A program made the position numbers and the translations under genes. Under the pieces are notes generated by a model. That model saw nothing but the letters and a program-made list of their open reading frames with translations, was not told the DNA's origin and did not search any database. This document shows, piece by piece, positions 1 to 7,891 of a DNA stretch of 64,000 nucleotides. Positions within the stretch are counted from its first letter, which is position 1; each line of letters starts with the position of its first letter. Origin of the DNA: Paraflavitalea pollutisoli (GTDB lineage: Bacteria; Bacteroidota; Bacteroidia; Chitinophagales; Chitinophagaceae); NCBI RefSeq assembly GCF_029360705.1, contig NZ_JARKMX010000002.1, forward strand, positions 620,001 to 684,000. The letters run 5' to 3'.

Positions 1-1
1 T

Positions 2-124
2 TTGCGCATCGATTACATCATGGCCGACAAACAGTTTGATGTGCTGCAATGCAAACGATTTGCAGTTCCGTATTCGGACCATTATCCCGTATTGGCCGAC
101 CTGCGGCTGAAAGCTCCTGAATAA
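2..124 (+). CDS. Endonuclease/exonuclease/phosphatase family protein, C-terminal end
   Basis: Only the last 40 codons lie in the window, read in the frame that starts at base 2 and ends with TAA at 122-124. The visible residues contain RIDYIM near the start and SDHYPV near the end. These are the typical last two motifs of the exonuclease/endonuclease/phosphatase (DNase I-like) fold, where the Asp-His pair takes part in metal-dependent phosphodiester hydrolysis. The substrate cannot be told from this fragment. A second member of the same family lies at 62192-63109 on the other strand; the two are separate genes. The start is beyond the left edge. Confidence 0.75.
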   Translation: MRIDYIMADKQFDVLQCKRFAVPYSDHYPVLADLRLKAPE

Positions 125-273
125 ATTTGCTACATTTGAGCCATGGCCATCCATTTCTTTCTTTCGTGTTGTTTTACCTGCGCTGTTCTGGCCGGATAAA
201 TCTATTTTTGTGATGCCTGCATGGCATTTTTCCCTGTTTAATTTAATTCGCAGACCGATATCAACGATTCATT

Positions 274-1782
274 ATGAGTGAGCTGAAAGTGTTTAATTCC
301 TACACCAGGCAAAAAGAAGTTTTTACCCCGCTTACACCGGGCCACGTAGGTATGTATGTTTGCGGCCCCACGGTGAGCGGAGAAAGTCACCTTGGCCACG
401 CGAGACCTTATATTACGTTTGATGTGATCAACCGATACCTCGTGCACCTTGGGTATAAGGTGCGCTACGTGCGCAATATTACCGATGCCGGGCATTTTGA
501 AGAAGAAGGCAGAGAGGCTGAAGACAAGATCGCCAATAAGGCAGTGTTGGAAAAACTGGAACCCATGGAGCTGGTTCAGAAGTACACAAACCTGTTTCAT
601 TGGGCGATGCTCGAGTTCAACAACATCGAGCCCAGTATTGAACCTACCGCCACGGGCCATATCGTAGAGCAGATCGAGATGATCAAAAAGATCATGGAAG
701 ATGGCTATGCTTATGAAGTCAATGGTTCCGTTTACTTCGACGTCAAGAAATATGCCGAGCACTATCCCTATGGACAGCTCAGCGGCCGGGTGCTGGATGA
801 TCAACTCGAAACAACCCGTGACCTGGAAGGACAGGACGAGAAGCGAAACAAACAGGATTTTGCGTTGTGGAAGTCGGCGCCCCCCAAGCACATCATGCGC
901 TGGGTAAGCCCCTGGGGTGAAGGGTTCCCCGGCTGGCATATCGAATGCTCTGCCATGAGTACCAAATACCTCGGTACGCAGTTCGATATTCACGGCGGTG
1001 GTATGGACCTGCAGTTTCCCCACCATGAAAGCGAGATCGCCCAAAGCACCATTTGCAATAAACACGTCCCTGCGCGCTACTGGCTGCACAATAACATGAT
1101 CACGGTGAATGGCAAAAAAATGGGAAAAGCCTATAACAACCAGATCAGGCTCACTGAAATGTTTGCGGGTACCCATCCCCTGCTGGAACAGGCTTATAGC
1201 CCCATGACCATCCGCTTTTCGATCCTGCAGACCCACTACCGCAGCACACTCGACTTTAGCAACGAGGCACTAAAAGCAGCGGAAAAAGGCATGAAGCGCT
1301 TGTGGGAAGGTTACGAGAACCTGAAGAAGCTTAGCTATGGTACAGGTCAGTACGCCGCACAAAAAGGTACTGACGGAGAATTGCTGGACGCTAAAGTCAA
1401 CCGCCTGCTAACGGAGATGGACGAATTTATGAATGACGATTTCAGCACAGCCAAGGTATTGGCCAACCTGTACGAACTGTTGCCCATCATCAACTCGGTG
1501 CGCGACCAGCTGATCCCGATTACGGCTATTTCCGAAACAACCTTTTGCCGGTTACAGCAATATTTCAAGGCTTACCTGGAAGACATCCTGGGCCTGAAAG
1601 GAGAATTGGCCAATGAAGATGGTAAACTGAATGGTGTGTTGGAGCTGTTGATCGATATCCGCAAAGATGCCAGAGGCCGGAAGGATTTCGCAACCTCCGA
1701 TAAGATCCGCAACCAATTACAGCAGCTGGGTATCCTGCTAAAAGATGAGAAGGATGGCAGGGTTAGCTATACGCTTGAATAA
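274..1782 (+). CDS. cysS: Cysteine--tRNA ligase (CysRS)
   Basis: Cytoplasmic enzyme that charges tRNA-Cys with cysteine. The 502-residue length is normal for bacterial CysRS. The zinc-binding cysteine is in YVCGPTVSG (C30), the HIGH-type signature is HLGH at 39-42, further zinc ligands are in WHIECSAMS and HHESEIAQS, and the KMSKS-type loop reads KKMGKAYNN. The C-terminal DALR-like helical region follows. The ATG at 274 gives the full N-terminal domain. Upstream, TATTTTTG at 203-210 fits the Bacteroidota -7 consensus, though I see no convincing -33 TTG. A strong hairpin terminator follows the stop, so the gene appears monocistronic. The Ala in place of the second Ser of KMSKS departs from the textbook motif; I believe related Bacteroidota enzymes share it. 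Confidence 0.97.
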   Translation: MSELKVFNSYTRQKEVFTPLTPGHVGMYVCGPTVSGESHLGHARPYITFDVINRYLVHLGYKVRYVRNITDAGHFEEEGREAEDKIANKAVLEKLEPMELVQKYTNLFHWAMLEFNNIEPSIEPTATGHIVEQIEMIKKIMEDGYAYEVNGSVYFDVKKYAEHYPYGQLSGRVLDDQLETTRDLEGQDEKRNKQDFALWKSAPPKHIMRWVSPWGEGFPGWHIECSAMSTKYLGTQFDIHGGGMDLQFPHHESEIAQSTICNKHVPARYWLHNNMITVNGKKMGKAYNNQIRLTEMFAGTHPLLEQAYSPMTIRFSILQTHYRSTLDFSNEALKAAEKGMKRLWEGYENLKKLSYGTGQYAAQKGTDGELLDAKVNRLLTEMDEFMNDDFSTAKVLANLYELLPIINSVRDQLIPITAISETTFCRLQQYFKAYLEDILGLKGELANEDGKLNGVLELLIDIRKDARGRKDFATSDKIRNQLQQLGILLKDEKDGRVSYTLE

Positions 1783-1804
1783 ATGTGTCGATCCTATATT
1801 TCAC

Positions 1805-1829
1805 ACGGCGCGGTTTCCGCGCCGTTTTT
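1805..1829 (+). terminator. Rho-independent terminator of cysS
   Basis: A perfect 9-bp GC-rich stem (1805-1813 pairing with 1817-1825) closes a TTT loop and is followed by a T run on the plus strand. It starts 22 bases after the cysS stop. The convergent gene mnmD ends at 1828, inside the T run, and no T run exists on the minus side, so the element serves cysS. Confidence 0.85.
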
Positions 1830-2508
1830 ATTTGGCGGGAGGCCGGTGTGCCCGCACCATCTCCCGCTTACCCAGCGGGCCAGGAATCTTCTCTACCGTG
1901 AAGCCGGCAGCCTGCATGGCCCGCCGTACATTTCCCTTCGAACAGTAGGTCACCAATATGCCACCGGGCAACAGCAGGTTGTACAAAAGCGTGAAGGCTT
2001 CGGTCGTCCATAATTCGGGCTGTGCATTGGGGGCAAAAGCATCGTAGTAGATCAGGTGAACGGGGTCGATTGCCGGCAGACTAAACAGCGTTGTTTGAAA
2101 TTTCTGCAACGTGAATACATCATCGATTGCAACTAAGGAGTTCCATTCCGAGCCGTGCAGCTGCTCAAAGACCGGCTGCAAGTCGGGCCGCTGCAATTGC
2201 GCGGCATAGTTAAGCTGGTTCGTTATGCCGGCTTCCAGGGGGAATGCCTCTACTGCGCCGTACTGTACCCGTTGCTGTGCCTGCGCGGCCACCTGCAGGG
2301 TGAGCAGGGCATTGAGCCCGGTACCGAAACCCATTTCAAAGACGCGCAGCACAGGATGCTGGTGTAGCAACGGGCGCAGGCCTGCCTCGATAAACACATG
2401 CATCGATTCCTGTATAGCGCCATGCCTGGAATGATACGTCACCTGCATATCAGGTATGGCGATCGTGGCCGATCCATCGCCGGTGATCAATAGCTCCCTT
2501 TCGTTCAT
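1828..2508 (-). CDS. mnmD: tRNA 5-methylaminomethyl-2-thiouridine methyltransferase domain protein (MnmD)
   Basis: This is the stand-alone SAM-dependent methyltransferase half of MnmC. It makes the last methyl transfer in the synthesis of mnm5s2U at the wobble position of tRNAs for Lys, Glu and Gln. The 226-residue protein carries the SAM-binding loop FEMGFGTGLNALLT, the MnmC-type motif YYDAFAPNAQPELWT and the late motif VTYCSKGNVRRAM. It lacks the FAD-dependent oxidase half found in the fused MnmC of gammaproteobacteria, as is usual in Bacteroidota. The ATG at 2508 lies only a few bases below a well-formed promoter, so the message is probably leaderless or nearly so. It is divergent from the Ycf48-like gene and convergent with cysS. 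Confidence 0.9.
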   Translation of the reverse strand: MNERELLITGDGSATIAIPDMQVTYHSRHGAIQESMHVFIEAGLRPLLHQHPVLRVFEMGFGTGLNALLTLQVAAQAQQRVQYGAVEAFPLEAGITNQLNYAAQLQRPDLQPVFEQLHGSEWNSLVAIDDVFTLQKFQTTLFSLPAIDPVHLIYYDAFAPNAQPELWTTEAFTLLYNLLLPGGILVTYCSKGNVRRAMQAAGFTVEKIPGPLGKREMVRAHRPPAK

Positions 2509-2512
2509 CCTG

Positions 2513-2545
2513 CAAAGCTATTGCGCGGCCCAAGTGTAGCCAAAA
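2513..2545 (-). promoter_or_regulatory. Bacteroidota-type promoter of mnmD
   Basis: On the minus strand TTTTG (2541-2545) is followed by exactly 20 bases and then TAGCTTTG (2513-2520). This matches the TTTG / TAnnTTTG layout of Bacteroidota housekeeping promoters. The box ends four bases before the mnmD ATG. Confidence 0.7.
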
Positions 2546-2576
2546 GATTATAACTTAGGGTAGTAAATTCCCTAAC

Positions 2577-3548
2577 ATGCGTTCTTTGCGTTACGTTGTT
2601 CTGATGCTGCTGATCCTGTCTTATTGTTTTGCCGGCTGCGGGAAAGATGACCCAATTGCTAATCCCCCTGTTAAAGAGGATACACTTACCAAAGGGTGGA
2701 GTAAATTGACGGGCGTTCCCGGTTCGATGGAAATGTTCTTTGTTGACAACCAATCGGGCTTTATCACCGGCAGGCCCTTACACAAGACGACTGATGGCGG
2801 AATTACCTGGACAGCCTTGTCTTTAACCGTCGAAAGCCCTGGCATTGTAAACATGTATTTCACAGACGCTACACATGGGTGGATGGTCGGCAGAAGCTCC
2901 CAAGGGCAAGAGAATCTCTTCCGGACAACTAACGGTGGCGCCAGCTTTACCTATATCACCTTCGCCAATATGTATGGACTCGGCGATGTTCAGTTTTTAG
3001 ACAGAAGACGAGGATTTATAGTTGGCCGAAATGATTTTCATACCAGTGTGGACAGTGGAAAGACCTGGACCAGCGTGAGAGGACTGTTCCAGGGAAATGC
3101 CCTTACGTTATTCTTCTTTGATGCCATGAACGGCATTGTGGTAAGCGATCGTCACATCTATCGTACCAGTGATGGTGGTAGTAGCTTTGAAATGGTACAA
3201 AATCTTCCGGCCGCTAATATAGCCAGCACCCCCTTCGGCATCCAGTTTATCGACAGGAATATTGGCTGGGTGCCTTGTTTGAACGGGGTTTATAAAACCA
3301 CGAATGGCGGACAAACCTGGACGTTCATTTCCGTACCTGGTGATGGGAAAGACGTACATTTCTTCGATCAGCAGGAGGGCTATCTGCTACAGACCAAGGC
3401 TATTCTCAAAACTACCGATGGCGGCAACTCCTTCAGCAAGGTGCTCTCGACTCCCAACCATACGTTGTACGAGCTTCAATTCAATGATAAAAAACACGGA
3501 TGGGCTGTCACTGCTGCCGGGCCGCTTTATCGATACCTTGAACAATAG
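2577..3548 (+). CDS. Ycf48-like beta-propeller lipoprotein
   Basis: The 323-residue protein begins with a lipoprotein signal ending in the lipobox FAGC, so it is probably anchored to a membrane. The rest is built from repeats with BNR/Ycf48-type turns: KTTDGGITW, RTTNGGASF, TSVDSGKTW, RTSDGGSSF, KTTNGGQTW and KTTDGGNSF, spaced about 45-50 residues apart, as expected for a beta-propeller. Such proteins are common in Bacteroidota and often have no known job; the plant and cyanobacterial relative helps assemble photosystem II, which does not apply here. The next gene starts three bases after the stop, so the two are likely co-transcribed, though no functional link is evident. Confidence 0.8.
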   Translation: MRSLRYVVLMLLILSYCFAGCGKDDPIANPPVKEDTLTKGWSKLTGVPGSMEMFFVDNQSGFITGRPLHKTTDGGITWTALSLTVESPGIVNMYFTDATHGWMVGRSSQGQENLFRTTNGGASFTYITFANMYGLGDVQFLDRRRGFIVGRNDFHTSVDSGKTWTSVRGLFQGNALTLFFFDAMNGIVVSDRHIYRTSDGGSSFEMVQNLPAANIASTPFGIQFIDRNIGWVPCLNGVYKTTNGGQTWTFISVPGDGKDVHFFDQQEGYLLQTKAILKTTDGGNSFSKVLSTPNHTLYELQFNDKKHGWAVTAAGPLYRYLEQ

Positions 3549-3551
3549 CCC

Positions 3552-4160
3552 ATGCAATACAAAGCACACTTACTGAAGGATAGGCGCTTAAAGAAGTTCA
3601 TCGAACAGCACGAAGGTTTTACGCTGAAAAAGCGCAAAAACCTTTGTATCTATCTTTGTGCTTCGATCATGAGCCAACAGCTCTCTACCAAAGTGGCGGA
3701 GGTGATCTACCAGCGGTTTCTACAACTATATGGAGGCAAAGAGCCCTCTCCCCAGCAGATCCTGGATACGCCTTTCGACACCTTGCGGGGCATCGGCCTG
3801 TCCAATGCCAAAACCAATTACGTGCAGAACGTTGCCCGCTTTACCCTCGAGCAGGGCATGGACCATAAGAAGCTGGCTAAGATGAGCAATGACGAAGTCA
3901 TCGTTTACCTCACTCAAATAAAAGGCGTGGGTAAATGGACAGTCGAGATGCTGCTGATGTTTGCCCTGGGGCGTGAAGATGTGTTTTCCATCGATGATCT
4001 TGGCCTGCAGAACGCCATGATCGCCATTTATAAACTACAGCGGGAAGACAAGAAACAACTTAAAGCGGACCTGCTGCGCATCTCTGGCAAATGGAGCCCT
4101 TACCGGACCTATGCCTGCATTCATTTATGGCATTGGAAAGACAATAGTCCTTCGAAATAA
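3552..4160 (+). CDS. DNA-3-methyladenine glycosylase, AlkA-like (HhH-GPD superfamily)
   Basis: Base-excision repair enzyme that removes alkylated bases such as 3-methyladenine. The 202-residue protein has the helix-hairpin-helix QIKGVGKWT (122-130) followed by the conserved Asp pair in FSIDDLGLQNA (148-149), one of which acts in catalysis in this superfamily. LRGIGLSNAK (78-87) is the matching element earlier in the fold. No iron-sulfur cysteine cluster is seen at the C-terminus, which argues against endonuclease III or MutY. It lacks the N-terminal domain of E. coli AlkA, as do many short bacterial members. The ATG at 3552 lies just after the Ycf48-like gene. Confidence 0.9.
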   Translation: MQYKAHLLKDRRLKKFIEQHEGFTLKKRKNLCIYLCASIMSQQLSTKVAEVIYQRFLQLYGGKEPSPQQILDTPFDTLRGIGLSNAKTNYVQNVARFTLEQGMDHKKLAKMSNDEVIVYLTQIKGVGKWTVEMLLMFALGREDVFSIDDLGLQNAMIAIYKLQREDKKQLKADLLRISGKWSPYRTYACIHLWHWKDNSPSK

Positions 4161-4258
4161 GCCAGCAAAAAAAACTGCTTTAAAGACCTCCAGCATGAAC
4201 TGATGCTATACAGCCTGCCTTCTACCTGTTTCTGTTATGAAAATGATGGCGCGAAGTT

Positions 4259-4726
4259 CTATTTCCTTCTTTCTTTGATGACCCTGGTGGCGGTCCACTG
4301 GTCGTGAAAGGGGCTTCCTACACAAGCGGTAAAATATTCGAGGGGGATCATACGCATAATGCCTCTTCTAACAGCATCGCGCCAGCTAAAGGACGATGTA
4401 CGTTCGTGAATAACCCTTGTTCCGGTAATCAACTTTCCCAGTGTCTTGCCTTTAAACACGCCTTCCACGATCATGATATAAAGACCATAGAATACATGCA
4501 GCAAAACGAAGTCTGATACATCAGACATGTTTTCGATCACCTCAAACACTTTGGTGCCATAAGCGCTTGCTGCTACCAGTATGACAAAGACGATGACGAT
4601 GGCGTAATAACTAAGGAGGTCGATAACGTAGTTGACAAAGCGCAATTCCGCCTTGGCGTCTTGTTGTGACGCAAGTTCCTGTTCAATGTCCTGTAACAGG
4701 TTTTCACTGGCTGCTAAGCGGTTCAT
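4259..4726 (-). CDS. RDD family membrane protein
   Basis: A 155-residue integral membrane protein. After a charged N-terminus, RFVNYVIDLLSYY opens the RDD domain with its Arg and Asp, and hydrophobic segments follow (about residues 35-58 and 70-90). The typical RDD continuation GKTLGKLITGTRVI and a C-terminal RRGIMRMIPLEYF segment are present. RDD proteins are of largely unknown function; some act as ion antiporters. I start at the ATG at 4726, which has an A/G-poor leader; a TTG at 4759 would add 11 residues and looks less likely. It stands alone between oppositely or distantly placed genes. Confidence 0.82.
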   Translation of the reverse strand: MNRLAASENLLQDIEQELASQQDAKAELRFVNYVIDLLSYYAIVIVFVILVAASAYGTKVFEVIENMSDVSDFVLLHVFYGLYIMIVEGVFKGKTLGKLITGTRVIHERTSSFSWRDAVRRGIMRMIPLEYFTACVGSPFHDQWTATRVIKERRK

Positions 4727-4838
4727 GATTGGGGGTTGGGTTGACTTTGCTATTACCAAATAACGTAAAAAAGCTGATATATTGTAATATGAAACTGTTT
4801 TGTTTTGGTCATTAACAAAATACCCTTAGCCAGACAAT

Positions 4839-4883
4839 AAGAAAACCCTGCAACCGTTGCCTGGCGGGCACTGTTGCAGGGTT
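4839..4883 (-). terminator. Terminator of the S46 peptidase gene
   Basis: An 11-bp perfect stem (4844-4854 with 4873-4883) encloses an 18-base loop that itself contains a small TGCC/GGCA stem. On the minus strand it is followed by TTTTCTTATTG. It lies 23 bases below the stop of the peptidase gene. Confidence 0.8.
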
Positions 4884-4905
4884 GACCGGAATCAATTCCG
4901 GGGTA

Positions 4906-7071
4906 TTATTGCCTCACTAATTTGAGTTCGTTGATGATGTTCGAAGCCCCGCCCAACTTGTCGATACACCACAGTACATAGCGCACATCCACGCAGATCG
5001 TCCGATTATAAACGGGATCAAAGGCGATCTTGTGGCTAAGTGCCTCATAATTACCATCAAACGCCAAGCCGATCAGGTTACCATTTCCGTCGATTACGGG
5101 CGAACCAGAGTTGCCGCCGGTGATGTCGTTTGTCGTAATAAAGCCCACTACGAGGTCTTTGCGACCAGCGTCGATATACTGACCATAATCTTTCTTTTTG
5201 GCGGCCTCGAGCAGATTGGCTGGCAGATCGAATTCATAATCACCGGGTTGGTATTTTTCCAGTACCCCTGATAAGGTAGTTACGTAGTCGTATTTAACCG
5301 CGTCCCGTGGTTGATAGCTCTTTACATTGCCATAGCTTACCCGCATGGTAAAGGTTGCATCGGGGTACATCTTCTTCGCTTTGACCGTATCCATGTTCAG
5401 GATGCCCTTCAAGTACAGACGGCCCAATTCGGCATTCCTGGCATTGAACTGTTGTGATTGTGGCAGGAATTTGCCCACCCAGTTCTTTACAAAAGCGGTA
5501 GCCGTTGCATAGGCCGGATCGGCCTGTAAAACAGTCGCATCAGGATTGGCCGTGAAGGCGTTCCATTTACCTTCATCGAAGATCATGGTGTTGTTGAATA
5601 CATTGGCTGCGTATTTCTTGTAGGTATTCTCGTCTTTGAGGTCGCCAAAACTTCCACGCAGTCCTTCGTAGAAACCCGCAGGGTGCTGGTTCTTGTCGAT
5701 CTCGTTGTAATACATCATCAGTACCGTTCCCAGAATCTGCTGGTCGGAAACCTTGTTCTCTTCTTTCAGGAACGCCGTCCTGGCTTCTTTGGCGGCATCT
5801 ACAGCCTTTTTGATATCGACAGAACTTCCCTTTCTCACAATAGCGTTCTCAATCTGTTGCAAGCTGGCGGCAAAAGCCAGCACCGGTGAACCGAAGATAC
5901 CCTCATTCAGGTATACCTGGTGTTTGCTATACGGCCGCCAAACGTCGTAGGCCGCACCCCAATCCTTGAAAATTGGCTCATACTCGGCTTTCCCGTTGGC
6001 CCATTGCTGGAATTTAGCCTCTGACTCCTTCTTCTTGTCGTAGATATCATATTTGACCAGCTGTTTGGTTTCGCCATCAAAGAACTTCCAGTAGTTGGCG
6101 ATAGAAGCATAGCTGGAGGCCAGCTGCAGCTTGATGGCCGGGTCGTTCTTCATCTGCTCAAACATGTATTTGAGGCGCATGTCCCGCAGCTTTACCAGTG
6201 TCGGATTGTTGATATCGATCTTTTGCTTCACACCGTAAGAAGACTCGTACCGGTTGGTACCACCGGGATACCCATAGATCATGGCATAATCACCGTCTTT
6301 AACCCCTTTTATGGAAACGGGCAGCGAATATTTGGGCTTGAGTGGTTTGTTGCCCGCCGCATATTCCGCAGGCTGGCCATCTGCAGCTGCATACACTCTG
6401 AAGACGGAGAAGTCGCCGGTGTGACGGGGCCACTCCCAGTTATCGGTATCGCCCCCGAACTTACCGATGCTTTCGGAAGGTGCTCCTACCAGGCGGATAT
6501 CATTGTAGCGCTGGTATACAAACACCAGGAACTGGTTGCCCTTGAACAGCGGACTTACACGACCGGTGATATTTTTAGACACGTCGGTATATCGTTGGTT
6601 CACGGCTGCGATCGCGGCGTTGACTTTGGCAGCACGTTCGCTACCGGTAGTGCCTTTTGCAGCTTCTTCCACCTCTTTCGTTACATCTTCAATCTTCAGC
6701 AAAAACTCTACATACAATCCCTGGGAAGGTATTTCCTGGTCTTTGCTCTTTGCATAGAAACCATCCTTCAGGTAGTTGTTGGTAACAGAGCTGGCCTTGG
6801 CAATCGCATCATAGCCACAGTGGTGGTTGGTAAAGATGAGCCCTTCCTGGCTTACGATCTCCCCGGTACATCCACCATTGAATATGATGATGGCATCTTT
6901 TATCGATGCTTTGTTGATGTGGTACAGCTGGTCTTTTGTCAGCTTGAGACCCCGCTTTACCATATCACTATACACTTGCTGCCCCAGCAGCAACGGCAGC
7001 CACATGCCCTCGTCAGCCATTGACCTGAATACTGAAACCATTAAAGCAATCGCTATAAAAAGCTTCTTCAT
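4906..7071 (-). CDS. S46 family dipeptidyl-peptidase, DPP7-type
   Basis: Exported serine peptidase that removes dipeptides from oligopeptide N-termini in the periplasm. The 721-residue length is typical of the family. A signal peptide (MKKLFIAIAL to about residue 19) precedes the conserved mature start DEGMWLP. The catalytic His lies in TNHHCGYDA (82-89), the Asp in the segment GGDTDNWEWPRHTGD, and the nucleophile Ser in GGNSGSPV (S655). Residue 673, in FDGNYEA, is Gly; from memory Gly at this position marks DPP7 (hydrophobic P1), while Arg marks DPP11 (acidic P1). On the minus strand TACGTTTG (7094-7101) just above the ATG fits the -7 box. The gene is transcribed alone and ends in a strong terminator. 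Confidence 0.93.
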   Translation of the reverse strand: MKKLFIAIALMVSVFRSMADEGMWLPLLLGQQVYSDMVKRGLKLTKDQLYHINKASIKDAIIIFNGGCTGEIVSQEGLIFTNHHCGYDAIAKASSVTNNYLKDGFYAKSKDQEIPSQGLYVEFLLKIEDVTKEVEEAAKGTTGSERAAKVNAAIAAVNQRYTDVSKNITGRVSPLFKGNQFLVFVYQRYNDIRLVGAPSESIGKFGGDTDNWEWPRHTGDFSVFRVYAAADGQPAEYAAGNKPLKPKYSLPVSIKGVKDGDYAMIYGYPGGTNRYESSYGVKQKIDINNPTLVKLRDMRLKYMFEQMKNDPAIKLQLASSYASIANYWKFFDGETKQLVKYDIYDKKKESEAKFQQWANGKAEYEPIFKDWGAAYDVWRPYSKHQVYLNEGIFGSPVLAFAASLQQIENAIVRKGSSVDIKKAVDAAKEARTAFLKEENKVSDQQILGTVLMMYYNEIDKNQHPAGFYEGLRGSFGDLKDENTYKKYAANVFNNTMIFDEGKWNAFTANPDATVLQADPAYATATAFVKNWVGKFLPQSQQFNARNAELGRLYLKGILNMDTVKAKKMYPDATFTMRVSYGNVKSYQPRDAVKYDYVTTLSGVLEKYQPGDYEFDLPANLLEAAKKKDYGQYIDAGRKDLVVGFITTNDITGGNSGSPVIDGNGNLIGLAFDGNYEALSHKIAFDPVYNRTICVDVRYVLWCIDKLGGASNIINELKLVRQ

Positions 7072-7191
7072 AAAGAGATATTATTTTAGAGGGCAAACGT
7101 ACTTGAAAAAATTGTAATTGCTAAATACCGTTCGTTAGTTGATGGTTAGCGCGCTGAATTACAACCTAAAAAGAGGGATAAAATAGGCTAA

Positions 7192-7215
7192 GCCGCTGCC
7201 CTGGCGGGCAGCGGC
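7192..7215 (-). terminator. Hairpin, probable terminator of the small secreted protein gene
   Basis: A perfect 9-bp stem (7192-7200 with 7207-7215) closes a six-base loop. It lies 55 bases beyond the stop of the minus-strand gene at 7271-7690 and is followed on that strand by a modestly T-rich stretch containing TATTTTAT. Confidence 0.55.
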
Positions 7216-7270
7216 AGACAGATCTGCGGCAAGCAGTTAGGGTATATCGCAAGTGGATGCCCGAAGACGG

Positions 7271-7690
7271 TCAACCGACCTTTCGCACTACCAGTTCTTC
7301 AATTACCCGTGTGCTTGAATTGACCTCGAAGGTTTGTACCTGGTTGGTTTTAGTGCCTTTGATGATAAACTTCAACTTTTCTGCCTGTTCCTTTGGCAGC
7401 TGGTATTTCTTGTCAAACTTCCTATCGGTATAACTATCCTGATAAAGGGTGGACCCGTCTATATCCCGTATTGTTACCGTAAACTTTTCGCCGGAGGGGT
7501 TATCGTATAATACCTGAAATACTGCGCTACCGGGCGGATTGCCCAGGTGTTTTACAGCAGCAGTGGTAGTAGCGCCCTTAGCAGCCGCCGGGGCGATAGC
7601 GGCTACCGCTACTGCTTGTGCGCCTGCACGGATTGTAGCCATGACAGATAATGTGGTGATCAACATAACGTACACGGATTGCTTTTTCAT
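7271..7690 (-). CDS. Hypothetical secreted protein
   Basis: A 139-residue protein with a signal peptide (MKKQSVYVMLITTLSVMA, cleavage probably after RAGAQA near residue 26), then a low-complexity Ala/Thr/Lys linker and a compact domain of about 85 residues rich in beta-strands (FQVLYDNPSGEKFTVTIRD is its first part). The shape recalls small Ig-like or DUF3244-type periplasmic proteins of Bacteroidota, but I cannot assign a family with confidence. The ATG at 7690 is the natural start. A TATCTTTA box on the minus strand at 7812-7819 could be its promoter, giving a leader of about 120 bases. Confidence 0.65.
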   Translation of the reverse strand: MKKQSVYVMLITTLSVMATIRAGAQAVAVAAIAPAAAKGATTTAAVKHLGNPPGSAVFQVLYDNPSGEKFTVTIRDIDGSTLYQDSYTDRKFDKKYQLPKEQAEKLKFIIKGTKTNQVQTFEVNSSTRVIEELVVRKVG

Positions 7691-7826
7691 ACAATAGATT
7701 TATGAATGATTAATGGTGGTATGCAAGCAAACCGCTTGAAAAGCAATCATTGGGGGCAGTACAATCAGGAGGGAAAGACAATCATTGAAAATAGGGGGAG
7801 CAGTCGTGAGTAATATAAAGATACTA

Positions 7827-7866
7827 CCTTTTGCGGCGTAATGCAAATATTACGCGTCACAAAAGG
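7827..7866 (-). terminator. Long imperfect hairpin after the patatin-like gene
   Basis: CCTTTTG (7827-7833) pairs with CAAAAGG (7860-7866), and inside it GCGTAAT (7836-7842) pairs with ATTACGC (7849-7855). It begins 26 bases beyond the minus-strand stop at 7892. The following bases are only moderately T-rich, so termination is likely but not certain. Confidence 0.5.
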
Positions 7867-7891
7867 TTAAGGTATTATTACATTCCGCTAC

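Noticed and set aside
238-1236. Long minus-strand open frame of 332 codons
   Set aside because: It is antisense to cysS, which has unmistakable motifs; composition reflects the complementary strand.
4857-7210. Shared core TGCC(C)TGGCGGGCA in the hairpins at 4857 and 7197
   Set aside because: Both lie in terminator-like hairpins of neighbouring genes; two copies of a short GC-rich palindrome could be chance or a small dispersed repeat. Too little to call.
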